Below, in pieces: positions 25,655 through 34,393 of a stretch of 63,048 nucleotides of DNA. The stretch is from PUMD01 sp964599275 (GTDB lineage Bacteria; Bacillota; Sulfobacillia; SLMV01), in the NCBI GenBank assembly GCA_964599275.1, contig CAZRFK010000004.1, forward strand, positions 1 to 63,048. Direction: 5' to 3'. Made by a program: the position numbers and the translations under genes. How positions within the stretch are numbered: the first letter of the stretch is position 1; the number at the start of each line of letters is the position of its first letter. The notes beneath the pieces were generated by a model that was not told the origin of the DNA, ran no database searches, and saw nothing but the letters and a program-made list of their open reading frames with translations.

Positions 25655-28204
25655 GTGAGTAAAAAGATAGCATCGCCCGAGGAGTTTTTTGGATTTCGCA
25701 TGGGAACTGACCGAAAAATGGCGCGATGGAATGAAATTGTTGACTATTTCAACTTGCTCAACGACAAATCAGATCGGATTGAAGTAATCGAACTGGGAGA
25801 AACCACGGAAGATAATCCATTCCTGTTAACCATCATCTCCTCACCGGAGAATCTGGATAGAATTGAGGAGCTGCGGGAGATCAATCTGAAGATCAGCGAT
25901 CCGCGAGGTTTATCATCCGAAGAGGTAGAGGAACTGATTGGAGAAGGTAAGGCTGTCGTCTGTCAGACAATGAGTATGCATGCTACAGAAATAGGTGGAA
26001 CGCAGATGGCGCCTGAGTTGGCATATGAAATGCTGACTGACAATGATGAGGAAGTTCAACGTATACTGGAAAATGTCATTTTCCTCATGGTTCCCTGTTT
26101 CAACCCGGATGGGCAGTTGATGGTTACCGACTGGTACGAAGAGACGTTGGATACAGATTATGAGGGAATCCGACTTCCATGGCTGTATCAGAAATATGCG
26201 GGACATGATAACAACAGAGATGGATTCATGCTCAATCTTGCCGAATCCCAACATGTTGGGAGAATTCTGTACACCCACTGGAAACCGCAGGCCTATCAAG
26301 ATCACCACCATATGGGCAGTTACGGTGCTCGTTTCTATGTGGCACCTTACTGTAATCCCATTCACCCGGATGCTGACCCACTGATATGGCGGGAACATGC
26401 CTGGTTCGGTGGCCACATGGCTTACAAGCTGGAGCAGGAGGGCAAAGAGGGAGTGCTCAACGCTGCTCAATATCCTGGGTGGGGACATCTGGGTTTTCAC
26501 TGGATTACCGCCTATCATAACATAGCCGGTATGCTCACAGAATCAGCCAGTGCCAGCTTAGCCTCACCCCTTTACATTGATCCCGATCAGCTGCAGGGAG
26601 CCAGCCCCCGGACCATGCCCGAATATGAGGCGCAGACTAATTTCCCTAATCCGTGGGAAGGGGGATGGTGGGGTCTGCGGGATATCGTGGAGCAGCAGAA
26701 AATCGCATCCATCGCCCTTCTGGATATCTGCGCCCGTTATCGGGAGACAGTTCTGCGCAATGCCTGTAACAAGGCCCGGCGTCAGACTGAACGGGGGAAA
26801 CAGGGTGACAAGGTCGCCTTTGTCATAGAGCCCCAGCAGCACGATCCCCTCGTGACCGAAGAGCTGGTGGAAATTCTCCTTGATCAGGGGATAGAAATAA
26901 AAACTGCGCAAGAGGAATTTGAAGCTGACGGTAAACACTATCCCTCCGGCACCAGGCTGGTTTTCCTGCAGCAACCCAAGCGCGGACTCATAGAAACCCT
27001 CCTGGGTCAGACCAAATACCCTGATAATTACTGGACTCGCACCCCCGATGGTTCGCCAACGGTGTTTGATACAGCAACAGATACCGTTGCTGAATTTATG
27101 GGTGTAGAGGTTAATCCCATTCACAGCATATCGGAAGGGTCGTTTTCAGTGATGAATAATCTCGAGAAAAAGCAGGGACAGGTTGCCGCAGCAGCTGCAG
27201 GTTATCTGATTGATCCCAGGTTAAATCGGGCCCACACAGCTGTTAACCGCCTCCTGTCAGAGGATATTGAGGTCCTGCGGCTGCACCAGTCTTTCCCTGT
27301 CGAAGAAGGACAACTACCTGCGGGAGCCTTTTTCGTTCCCTCCGATGCGGCCTGCCAGGAAAGGTTGACAGAACTGGCTGCCGAGCTGGGTTTGGACTTT
27401 CTGAACTGTCAGACCCGTCCAGATGATTCTGTTGTAAGCACAGTTAAACAGCCCCGTGTGGGGATTTACCAGCGCTACTGGGGCGGTAACGCTGATGAGG
27501 GATGGACCCGCTTTATCTTTGACACCAATGACTTCCCTTACGAGACCATCACTGATGAGGACATACTGAATGGCTCCCTGGCCGATAGCTTCGATGTGAT
27601 CATACTACCGCACGATACGAAGGGAATGATTGTTGATATCACTTCTGCCAGTGGAGATTCCCGTATGGCCCGTTATATGAAGTGGCGCGTTGATGATGTT
27701 CCTGAGAAATATCAAAGCGGTATTGGCAGCGAAGGAGTCGAATCCCTGGGGCAGTTTGTCCGAGAGGGCGGCCGGCTGGTCGGATTTGACGGAGCGTGCG
27801 AAGTGGTTGTTGATGCGGCCGGATTGAAAATAGAGAACGCTGTAAAGGGTCTTGATTCGAAGGACTATTTGACTCACGGTTCGACAATTCGTGCTCACGT
27901 GGATATTGATGATCGGCTGGGCTACGGCATGCCCCGAGAGTCGCTGATTTTCAGCTGGGACAGCGCTGCCTTCACGATTCACGAGGCTTTACGGACCGAT
28001 CAGTATCGAGTGATTGTCAGGTACGCTGATGAGAATCTGCTGCAGAGTGGACGGCTGGTGGGTGAAGATAAGATTGAATCCAAGCCGGCCATGATCGCAG
28101 CTGAAGTCGGAAAAGGCGAGGCTGTACTGATAGGTTTCCGCCCTCAACACAGGGCTCAGACTCATGGAACTTACAAACTTCTGTTCAACTGCCTGTACAG
28201 CTGA
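25655..28204 (+). CDS. M14-family zinc carboxypeptidase-like protein with C-terminal GATase-like domain
   Basis: A large 849-residue protein. The N-terminal third is an M14 metallopeptidase: the zinc motif HATE (His109, Glu112), a downstream histidine in QDHHHMG and a candidate catalytic glutamate in MLTESAS. The last third (DVIILPHDTKG... FVREGGRLVGFDGA) resembles the class I glutamine-amidotransferase-like domain fused to some large M14 proteins. No signal peptide is seen, so it probably acts on imported peptides. GTG at 25655 is preferred because AGGAGG lies 8 bases upstream; GTG 25649 is too close. It could release C-terminal residues or act on amidated substrates. Confidence 0.82.
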   Translation: MSKKIASPEEFFGFRMGTDRKMARWNEIVDYFNLLNDKSDRIEVIELGETTEDNPFLLTIISSPENLDRIEELREINLKISDPRGLSSEEVEELIGEGKAVVCQTMSMHATEIGGTQMAPELAYEMLTDNDEEVQRILENVIFLMVPCFNPDGQLMVTDWYEETLDTDYEGIRLPWLYQKYAGHDNNRDGFMLNLAESQHVGRILYTHWKPQAYQDHHHMGSYGARFYVAPYCNPIHPDADPLIWREHAWFGGHMAYKLEQEGKEGVLNAAQYPGWGHLGFHWITAYHNIAGMLTESASASLASPLYIDPDQLQGASPRTMPEYEAQTNFPNPWEGGWWGLRDIVEQQKIASIALLDICARYRETVLRNACNKARRQTERGKQGDKVAFVIEPQQHDPLVTEELVEILLDQGIEIKTAQEEFEADGKHYPSGTRLVFLQQPKRGLIETLLGQTKYPDNYWTRTPDGSPTVFDTATDTVAEFMGVEVNPIHSISEGSFSVMNNLEKKQGQVAAAAAGYLIDPRLNRAHTAVNRLLSEDIEVLRLHQSFPVEEGQLPAGAFFVPSDAACQERLTELAAELGLDFLNCQTRPDDSVVSTVKQPRVGIYQRYWGGNADEGWTRFIFDTNDFPYETITDEDILNGSLADSFDVIILPHDTKGMIVDITSASGDSRMARYMKWRVDDVPEKYQSGIGSEGVESLGQFVREGGRLVGFDGACEVVVDAAGLKIENAVKGLDSKDYLTHGSTIRAHVDIDDRLGYGMPRESLIFSWDSAAFTIHEALRTDQYRVIVRYADENLLQSGRLVGEDKIESKPAMIAAEVGKGEAVLIGFRPQHRAQTHGTYKLLFNCLYS

Positions 28205-28222
28205 TAAATCATCAATTCAACA

Positions 28223-28268
28223 CCGCGGCGGGGAGTCACTGATTCACGGCCTCCCGCCGCGGCTTTTT
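28223..28268. terminator. Intrinsic terminator after the M14 gene
   Basis: A very stable GC-rich hairpin (CCGCGGCGGGGAG / CTCCCGCCGCGG) followed by CTTTTT. It lies between convergent genes and terminates the M14 transcript; it may also serve trpS from the other side. Confidence 0.87.
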
Positions 28269-28276
28269 GGATTGTT

Positions 28277-29269
28277 TCAATGTATGCCTACGCCCATCTT
28301 TTCTTTCACTTCAGAAAGCGTCTCATTTGCCAGGCGGTGAGCCCTTTCGCGTCCTTTTTCGAGGATCTGATCTACTTTATCGGGTGATTCCATCAATCGG
28401 CGGCGTCTTTGGCGTACCGGACGCAGTGTTTCGATGATCGCTTTGGCTGTCTCTTCTTTCAAGTCCACGTAGCGAATGGTTCCGTCTTCATAATCAGCCT
28501 TGAATTTTTCTACCTGTTTTTTACTTCCAAATTCCCCCAAAAGGGTGAATAGATTGGCCACACCGGGGCTCATCTGTCCGGGTTCGGGGCCGGTATCGGT
28601 CACTGCGCCCATGATTTTTTGCCGTATCACGTCAGGCTCATCACCGATGGAAATATAACTGTCTGGCCCGAGACTTTTGCTCATCTTCTTGTTGGGTTCG
28701 GTCAGGCTCATGATCCGGGCTGTGCCTGAACGCACTTCCGACTGGGGTTCAGGGAAAGTGTCACCGAACTGATGATTGAAACTGCGAACGATTTCTCTTG
28801 TCAGTTCCACGTGCGGCAGTTGATCCTCACCGACTGGGACCAGTTCCGCCTTGTAAAGAAGAATGTCGGCAGCCTGCAGCACCGGATAAGAGAGAAGCCC
28901 CAGATTGACGTTGTCGGGATGCAATTCAGATTTCTCCTTAAAAGTTGGAACCCGCTGCAGCCATCCCAGCGGCGTGATAGCACCCAACATCCAGGCCAGC
29001 TCCGTGTGCTGGGATAGTTCAGATTGCACGATGAGGGTGCATTTGTCTGGATCCAGACCGATGGCCACAAAATCCAGGACCATCGCACGTATGTTGCTGT
29101 TCAGCTCTTCTGGGTCAAAGGGAGTGGTTATGGCGTGATGGTCAACGATTGCATAGATGCAGTCATACTCATCCTGCATCTGCACCCAGTTTTCAACTGC
29201 TCCCAAGTAATTTCCCAGATGCAGTCTTCCAGTTGGTCGAGAACCGCTAAATACTCTTTTCTTTGTCAA
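28277..29269 (-). CDS. trpS: Tryptophanyl-tRNA synthetase
   Basis: A 330-residue class I aminoacyl-tRNA synthetase. The HIGH-like signature is in PTGRLHLGNY and the KMSKS loop is in NKKMSKSLGP. Length is normal. The start is taken as TTG at 29269 with GAGGTGATTTTT upstream, giving the usual TKKRVFSGSRP N-terminus; an upstream ATG at 29302 is less likely. I found no clear T-box leader. Confidence 0.95.
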   Translation of the reverse strand: MTKKRVFSGSRPTGRLHLGNYLGAVENWVQMQDEYDCIYAIVDHHAITTPFDPEELNSNIRAMVLDFVAIGLDPDKCTLIVQSELSQHTELAWMLGAITPLGWLQRVPTFKEKSELHPDNVNLGLLSYPVLQAADILLYKAELVPVGEDQLPHVELTREIVRSFNHQFGDTFPEPQSEVRSGTARIMSLTEPNKKMSKSLGPDSYISIGDEPDVIRQKIMGAVTDTGPEPGQMSPGVANLFTLLGEFGSKKQVEKFKADYEDGTIRYVDLKEETAKAIIETLRPVRQRRRRLMESPDKVDQILEKGRERAHRLANETLSEVKEKMGVGIH

Positions 29270-29709
29270 AAAAATCACCTCGTGTCTGTATGAATGTTTC
29301 ATCGCTTCGGGATATTAGGCGTAAAACTCCACCACTAACAGTAGTTTACACTAGATACGGGTCAGGACGAAGTGCTCTCTATTTAATCCACCGAGTTATT
29401 CATAGATCGCAGCGTATCTCAAAAGACTGGTGTGAATTAGGTACAGCTGTAAACTGCGCGACCTTATTTTTATTCCTTTTTTGACTGTGGTGCTGTCAGG
29501 TTTTCTGAAATTCAGGTTGATACTACATTGACTCGCTTTCAAAGCCTGTTTTTTCAACAAATGCGTCGGGGTAAACGTCCTTGGTGTCCAAAGTAATTGT
29601 TTCCAATCAAGACAAAGACATTGTCATGAGTACTGAAAAGGTTGTTTAGGGGAATAATATTTGTGGTGATAACGCTCGTTGACTGATGATTCTGAATGGG
29701 AAGGTCAAA
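29270..29709. promoter_or_regulatory. Divergent intergenic region trpS / signal peptidase
   Basis: About 440 bases with no credible gene. It must hold both promoters. On the trpS strand a GTGGTGGAG sequence near 29330 faintly resembles a T-box core, but the conserved AGGGTGG-ACCGCG and an associated terminator are absent. Nothing else could be assigned. Confidence 0.35.
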
Positions 29710-30315
29710 ATGTTCAGATATACTGAAGAAATCAATATAGCCGAATTATTGGGCGATTCAGCCTTCGCTGATATCGTAGTGGATCTGATAAAAACACTCC
29801 TGATAGCGGCCCTGCTGACGTTGATTATCCGCACCGCTTTAGTCGAGACTTATGTAGTATTTGGACCTTCTATGGAGCCTTCGATTTATGAGGGAGAAAG
29901 ACTGTTGGTTAATAAAGTGGTTTTTCGCTACCGCGATCCACGGCCAGGAGAGATAGTCGTTTTATCGGAACCTGGAGGAAAGGATAGGAATTTGGTTAAG
30001 CGGGTGGTTGCAGTTTCAGGACAGACAGTGGAGGTTCGAAACGGAGTTTTGATGGTAGATGGTCAGAGTATTGAGGAGGATTATGTGCAGCTGCGAAGCG
30101 AGGAGGCCGTTCCGAAGCAGATGGTTCACGATGACGAAGTGTTTGTAATGGGGGACAATCGGTCTAACAGCCTGGATTCTCGCTATTTTGGTCCTATATC
30201 GGCAGATCAAATCCGTGGTAAATCTTTTATGGTATTCTGGCCCCTGTCCAGTTTCAAATTACTTGGGTCCGCAGGTAGAAAATATCCTTTTTCTGAAATA
30301 CGATCGATTCCCTGA
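29710..30315 (+). CDS. lepB: Signal peptidase I
   Basis: A 201-residue S26 peptidase that removes signal peptides at the outer face of the membrane. One N-terminal transmembrane helix (LLIAALLTLIIRTALVETYV) precedes the catalytic serine in GPSMEPSI and the lysine in VKRVVAV; GDNRSNSLDSRYFG is the conserved box E. The ATG at 29710 is preferred over 29686 because the shorter form has AAGG upstream and the usual N-terminus. Single gene, not in an obvious operon. Confidence 0.94.
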   Translation: MFRYTEEINIAELLGDSAFADIVVDLIKTLLIAALLTLIIRTALVETYVVFGPSMEPSIYEGERLLVNKVVFRYRDPRPGEIVVLSEPGGKDRNLVKRVVAVSGQTVEVRNGVLMVDGQSIEEDYVQLRSEEAVPKQMVHDDEVFVMGDNRSNSLDSRYFGPISADQIRGKSFMVFWPLSSFKLLGSAGRKYPFSEIRSIP

Positions 30316-30464
30316 TAGGAGATGGGGCAGCCAAATAATTCTCTATGAATAAGCTGGTTGGACAAAATGCTGTCATCCGCCAGGAATAAACGGCTTCTCT
30401 GAAGAATTATACTCAGTAGTTTCATTGATTCGGCTGCACACATATTCAACAGAGGGGGATTTTC

Positions 30465-30923
30465 ATGTATTCCAAGTCAGATGAGAGGGGACCGGACCCC
30501 TATGAGGAAGGTATGGTTCAGGATCCTTATGTGACTGCGAGCCCTGTTGTAGGTGAGGTGGTTGCAGTACTGCGGGGCAAGCTGCAAGATCGAGGTTTGC
30601 AGCTAATTCCTCAGCCGTCGAGGGCTCTAAAGCAGGGTGATATCCATGAAATGGTAGTAACTGACGAGGCGGCTGAACCCTCGCAAACTGTTGATAGAGT
30701 TGCGTATCTGGGTTTTTGTGAGATTATCAGAGGAGGGGTGGCGAAAGCCGGTGACCGGGTTCAGATTGGGGAGCAGATGGATGCTGTCCTGTTGGGCTAC
30801 GATGCCACACATGCTCCCAACCATTACAATATCGTGTTTTCCGCATCCTCTCTTCGAGATGGAGTTGATAGCGGCTTGAAATTGGGTATGTCTGTGCATT
30901 TCCGGGGAACTCTGACTGAATAA
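30465..30923 (+). CDS. Conserved-looking hypothetical protein (152 aa)
   Basis: A small soluble acidic protein of 152 residues, preceded by GAGGGGG. The body (VVAVLRGKLQDRGLQLIPQPSR, GDIHEMVVTDEAAEP, RVAYLGFCEI, GYDATHAPNHYNIV) is rich in beta-strand-like alternation, and the defined N-terminus and balanced codon use argue for a real gene. I recall proteins of this type in anaerobic Bacillota as an uncharacterised family (possibly DUF6917), but I cannot verify that. No function assigned. Confidence 0.7.
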   Translation: MYSKSDERGPDPYEEGMVQDPYVTASPVVGEVVAVLRGKLQDRGLQLIPQPSRALKQGDIHEMVVTDEAAEPSQTVDRVAYLGFCEIIRGGVAKAGDRVQIGEQMDAVLLGYDATHAPNHYNIVFSASSLRDGVDSGLKLGMSVHFRGTLTE

Positions 30924-31081
30924 TCTGCACTGTCCGACTATGTGACAGCAACGCCCAGGCAGAAAGTCAGTTATCCCCAAATGCAAAGCTCGGAAGGGGT
31001 TCGGGGGTAGGCATTTAACAGCTGGGGAAGATAAAAAGGATACGGGTTACAGTTTTTCTCAGCATGCAGGGGGTGTATTTG

Positions 31082-32734
31082 TTAATCGTCCTCAGTTTCA
31101 ATGTACCACAGCTCCGTCCTTACAGGACCGATATCGCTAATGCTAACATTCTTTATCCTATCATCGACTGCGGTTATCAGGGTTTTACTGTATAGAAAAG
31201 CGTAAGGAAGTTCCGCGTTTATTATTTCCTCGACCTCATGGTAAATTTCAGTTCGCTCTTCGTAAGTGAGGGCCTGCCGTCCTTTCTCAATAAGGTAATC
31301 GAGCCGCTCGTTTTCGAACTGAACATCATTGAAGCCAATCAGGTGTCCCTCCCTGCCAAAACCGGATTCGGAATGGAAATACAGGTAAGGATCCGGGTCA
31401 ATTCCCAGCCCCCAACCCAGCAAATAGGATTGAAACTTTCCCGTATCCAGGTGTTTTTCGAATAGCTCATCCCACTCCATGAGCTTTATCTCAAATTCAA
31501 ACCCCACCTCAGCCAGATCCTGCTTGATCCTCTCCAGTATTTGTTCTCTGCGTATATTACCGGCAGCCGCCACACAGGAAATACGGAGGCGTTTGCCGTC
31601 AGTGTTGATTCGTATATCATCATCCCCGATCTGTGACCAACCGCCATCCTCCAGCAGCTGAACTGCCTTTTGCGGATTGTACTGGTAATCATGCAGCTCG
31701 GGATTTGAAGCCCAGGAGAATGATGGGATATGTGAATTGATGACTTCTGCCTTACCATCCAGTAATTCTTTTACAATGGAGCGCCTGTCAATAGCGTACA
31801 TGATTGCCTGCCTTATTTTTTTATCCTGCAGAATCGGATCAGTCTGATTGAGACCCAGATAACTGTAGCCGTTGTGTTGACGGTGGTAGAAGTTAAACCT
31901 GTCTGAATGGTGTTCCTTTATCCGATTGATATGTTCTGTGGGTATGGTGCTCATATAATCGATTTCTCCCTGTTCTAAAGCCATTACCATGGACTGCTGG
32001 TCATCAAACCGTTGGACTCTGATATTTTCGATAAAGGGACCCGGTAAAAAGAAATCGGCATTACTCTTCAAAACGATGTGATCATCACCTTTTTCTTCGT
32101 ACTGATAGGGGCCGGCTCCGACAGGTGGGAGTTCGTCAGTTATATCTTCAAGTTCTTTTGTGGAATGCTGGCCATATATGTGCTTGGGGAGAATGCCCAT
32201 ATCAAGATGACTTAGAAGCGGTGCGTGAGGATGGCTCAGTTCAAACACGACGGTGAAATCATCCTGTGCGGATACTCTGTCGATCACTTCATAGCGCGGA
32301 TAGTGTGTCCCGGTATAGTCGGGGTGCAAAATGGTGGAATATGTGTATTCCACATCCTCGGCGGTCAGCTGATTACCGTCGTGAAAATAAACATCATCAC
32401 GCAAAGAGAAAGTCCACCTGCGCCCATCGTCGGAGAACTTCCAGCTCTCGGCAACATAGGGCTTCATTTTCAAATCTTGGCCCACCCGCAGCAAACCAGC
32501 AAACATCTGCTGACTGAGAAAGTCAGTGTGCACATCTGAGACGAAAAGGGGGTTAGGCAGGACCATGCTCTCGGTGGTGCCGTAGATCATCTCACCACCC
32601 ACCGCTGCTTCAGAGGGGATCTGTACATGTTCTGGATAATGCTCCGGAGTTTGGACCGGAACGGTGTGTTCCCCGCAGGAAGACACAGTAATCACAGCCG
32701 TCAGAAGCAGCAGTACGAGCAAGCTCCTCTTCAT
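31082..32734 (-). CDS. Peptide/solute-binding lipoprotein (ABC transporter family 5)
   Basis: A 550-residue extracellular solute-binding protein. The N-terminal signal (KRSLLVLLLLTAVITVSSC) ends in a lipobox cysteine at about residue 20. The body shows SBP_bac_5 features: LRVGQDLKMKPYVAESW, WTFSLRDDVYFHDG and the DPDPYLYFHS region. It would capture oligopeptides or similar ligands at the membrane surface. TGAGGAGG lies upstream of the ATG. No permease or ATPase genes are adjacent, so it is an orphan receptor here. Confidence 0.9.
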   Translation of the reverse strand: MKRSLLVLLLLTAVITVSSCGEHTVPVQTPEHYPEHVQIPSEAAVGGEMIYGTTESMVLPNPLFVSDVHTDFLSQQMFAGLLRVGQDLKMKPYVAESWKFSDDGRRWTFSLRDDVYFHDGNQLTAEDVEYTYSTILHPDYTGTHYPRYEVIDRVSAQDDFTVVFELSHPHAPLLSHLDMGILPKHIYGQHSTKELEDITDELPPVGAGPYQYEEKGDDHIVLKSNADFFLPGPFIENIRVQRFDDQQSMVMALEQGEIDYMSTIPTEHINRIKEHHSDRFNFYHRQHNGYSYLGLNQTDPILQDKKIRQAIMYAIDRRSIVKELLDGKAEVINSHIPSFSWASNPELHDYQYNPQKAVQLLEDGGWSQIGDDDIRINTDGKRLRISCVAAAGNIRREQILERIKQDLAEVGFEFEIKLMEWDELFEKHLDTGKFQSYLLGWGLGIDPDPYLYFHSESGFGREGHLIGFNDVQFENERLDYLIEKGRQALTYEERTEIYHEVEEIINAELPYAFLYSKTLITAVDDRIKNVSISDIGPVRTELWYIETEDD

Positions 32735-32899
32735 CGAATCAAGACCTCCTCAGTTGATGGGCGTATTGGATGCAAATTGATACAGTTTAATTATAGTTCC
32801 TAAAACTGCGGTGATCGACCCCTTGATACCCCACAGACAGAGCAGAGTTGGCTATGCCTTAAGGGATCAAATGGCGTCGGTGAATATTTTTTCCTTTCA

Positions 32900-32908
32900 T
32901 GATATACT
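32900..32908 (+). promoter_or_regulatory. Extended -10 promoter candidate for the KBL-type gene
   Basis: TGATATACT is an extended -10 (TG-N-TATACT) about 95 bases upstream of the start codon at 33004. The -35 at 17 bases spacing (GTGAAT) is weak, as is usual for extended -10 promoters. Confidence 0.5.
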
Positions 32909-33003
32909 GATTTGTGATTAGCTGAACCTGGCTTGGTGCTGCTGGATTGATTGTTACTTACAATTATTCAATAAGGCTAAAACAAATATCAGGGAGGATT
33001 AAT

Positions 33004-34191
33004 ATGGGCCAAAAAGATGTGCTGGCATTTGTGGATGAGAATCTGGAGGAACTTCGGGAAAAGGATTTGTACAATGAGATTCGCGTTCTCGAGGGACAGC
33101 AGGGTGCCTGGGTAAAAATTGATGGCGTCGACAAACTCAACCTCTGTTCGAACAATTACCTGGGCCTGGCTGCAGACGAAAGGTTGAAGAATGCAGCCAA
33201 GGAAGGCATTGACGAATATGGAGTTGGTCCAGGAGCTGTACGTACCATTGCTGGAACAATGAGCCTGCACGAGAAACTGGAAGAAGAACTGGCTGAGTTC
33301 AAAAAGCGCGAAGATGCAGTGGTTGTTCAGTCCGGTTTTAACGCCAATCTGGCTGTCATCCCCCTTCTGGTTGGTCGTGAGGACATCATTTATAGTGATG
33401 GTCTGAATCATGCGAGCATCATTGACGGATGCCGCTTGAGCCGGGCGGAAATCAAGGTATTTCCGCATCTGGACATGGATGCCCTGGAAGAACTGATGAA
33501 AGAAGACGAAGACGAGGACTGCCGCAAGCTCGTTGTTACCGATGGAGTTTTCAGTATGGATGGTGACCTGGCTAACCTGCCCAAAGTTGCAGAATTGTCC
33601 GAGCAGTACGGCTGCATTTCCATGGTCGATGATGCCCATGGTGAAGGTGTGTTGGGCTCACACGGCAGGGGTATAGTCGATCACTTCGACCTGGACGGAA
33701 GGATCGACATAGAGATGGGTACACTCTCGAAGGCAATGGGCGGTGTTGGTGGTTTTATTGCTGCAGATGCAAAAATGATAGAGTATATAAGGCAGCGCGG
33801 ACGACCATTTTTGTTCAGCTCGTCGATAACTCCACCAGAAGCTGCTGCTAACCTGGCTGCTGTGCGTCTTCTCACAGAAAGTGATGAACTGGTAACCAAA
33901 TTGTGGGATAATGCCCGGTACTTCCAGAGTGGTATGCAGGATATCGGATTCGACACGGGCAAAACTCAGACCCCCATTACGCCGGTTATGATCGGCGATG
34001 CGGGAAAATCAGCTGAATTCAGCCGCCGTCTGTTTGAAAAAGACATCTTTGCGCAGAGTATAGGCTTCCCGACAGTTCCCCGAGGAAAAGCCCGGATCAG
34101 AGTCATGCTCTCTGCTGTTCACAGCCGAAAAGATCTGGATTTTGCTCTGGAGACTTTCAAAGATATTGGCCGGGATATGGACCTGATCTGA
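33004..34191 (+). CDS. Glycine C-acetyltransferase / KBL-AONS family PLP enzyme
   Basis: A 395-residue alpha-oxoamine synthase. Family features: LNLCSNNYLGLA, GPGAVRTIAGTM, DDAHGEGVLG and the PLP lysine in GTLSKAMGG. It joins an acyl-CoA to an amino acid. Without biotin-synthesis or threonine dehydrogenase neighbours, the best guess is 2-amino-3-ketobutyrate CoA ligase (glycine + acetyl-CoA, threonine degradation direction), with 8-amino-7-oxononanoate synthase as the alternative. GGGAGG precedes the ATG at 33004. The in-frame extension to 32947 lacks a ribosome binding site. Confidence 0.85.
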   Translation: MGQKDVLAFVDENLEELREKDLYNEIRVLEGQQGAWVKIDGVDKLNLCSNNYLGLAADERLKNAAKEGIDEYGVGPGAVRTIAGTMSLHEKLEEELAEFKKREDAVVVQSGFNANLAVIPLLVGREDIIYSDGLNHASIIDGCRLSRAEIKVFPHLDMDALEELMKEDEDEDCRKLVVTDGVFSMDGDLANLPKVAELSEQYGCISMVDDAHGEGVLGSHGRGIVDHFDLDGRIDIEMGTLSKAMGGVGGFIAADAKMIEYIRQRGRPFLFSSSITPPEAAANLAAVRLLTESDELVTKLWDNARYFQSGMQDIGFDTGKTQTPITPVMIGDAGKSAEFSRRLFEKDIFAQSIGFPTVPRGKARIRVMLSAVHSRKDLDFALETFKDIGRDMDLI

Positions 34192-34214
34192 ATAGTTTAG
34201 AAACTGAGAATGTC

Positions 34215-34253
34215 CACCCCCGGGTGTGTGTTCCGGGGGTGATTTTCGTTTTT
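34215..34253 (+). terminator. Intrinsic terminator after the KBL-type gene
   Basis: A 9-base perfect stem CACCCCCGG / CCGGGGGTG with a GTGTGTGTT loop, followed by ATTTTCGTTTTT. A typical rho-independent terminator that isolates the spoIIE promoter downstream. Confidence 0.9.
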
Positions 34254-34284
34254 GGAAGGCAGATTGAGGATATTTCACGATATG

Positions 34285-34292
34285 TGTCGCAA
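34285..34292 (+). promoter_or_regulatory. Candidate Spo0A box upstream of spoIIE
   Basis: TGTCGCAA differs from the Spo0A-box core TGTCGAA by one inserted/changed base and lies about 25 bases upstream of the -35 of the proposed spoIIE promoter, which is where Spo0A acts at this gene in Bacillus. Read by eye; a weak site on its own, stronger with the promoter geometry. Confidence 0.5.
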
Positions 34293-34317
34293 AATCACTC
34301 ATCTGTATCGTCATGCT

Positions 34318-34350
34318 GTGACAGGTTTTTGAACTTCTTTCCGTTATACT
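34318..34350 (+). promoter_or_regulatory. spoIIE promoter with 21-base spacing
   Basis: GTGACA (34318-34323) and TATACT (34345-34350) are close to sigma-A -35 and -10 hexamers but are 21 bases apart. That abnormal spacing is a known property of Spo0A-dependent spoIIE and spoIIG promoters in Bacillus subtilis. The -10 lies about 45 bases before the spoIIE start. Confidence 0.65.
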
Positions 34351-34393
34351 GAGCACCAGTCGCCCCACAAAACGGAAAGGAGCTGCTCGCCTC

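Noticed and set aside
29310..29360. GTGGTGGAG-type sequence before trpS resembling a T-box core
   Set aside because: The conserved AGGGTGG-ACCGCG core, a Trp specifier loop and a terminator/antiterminator pair are not present.
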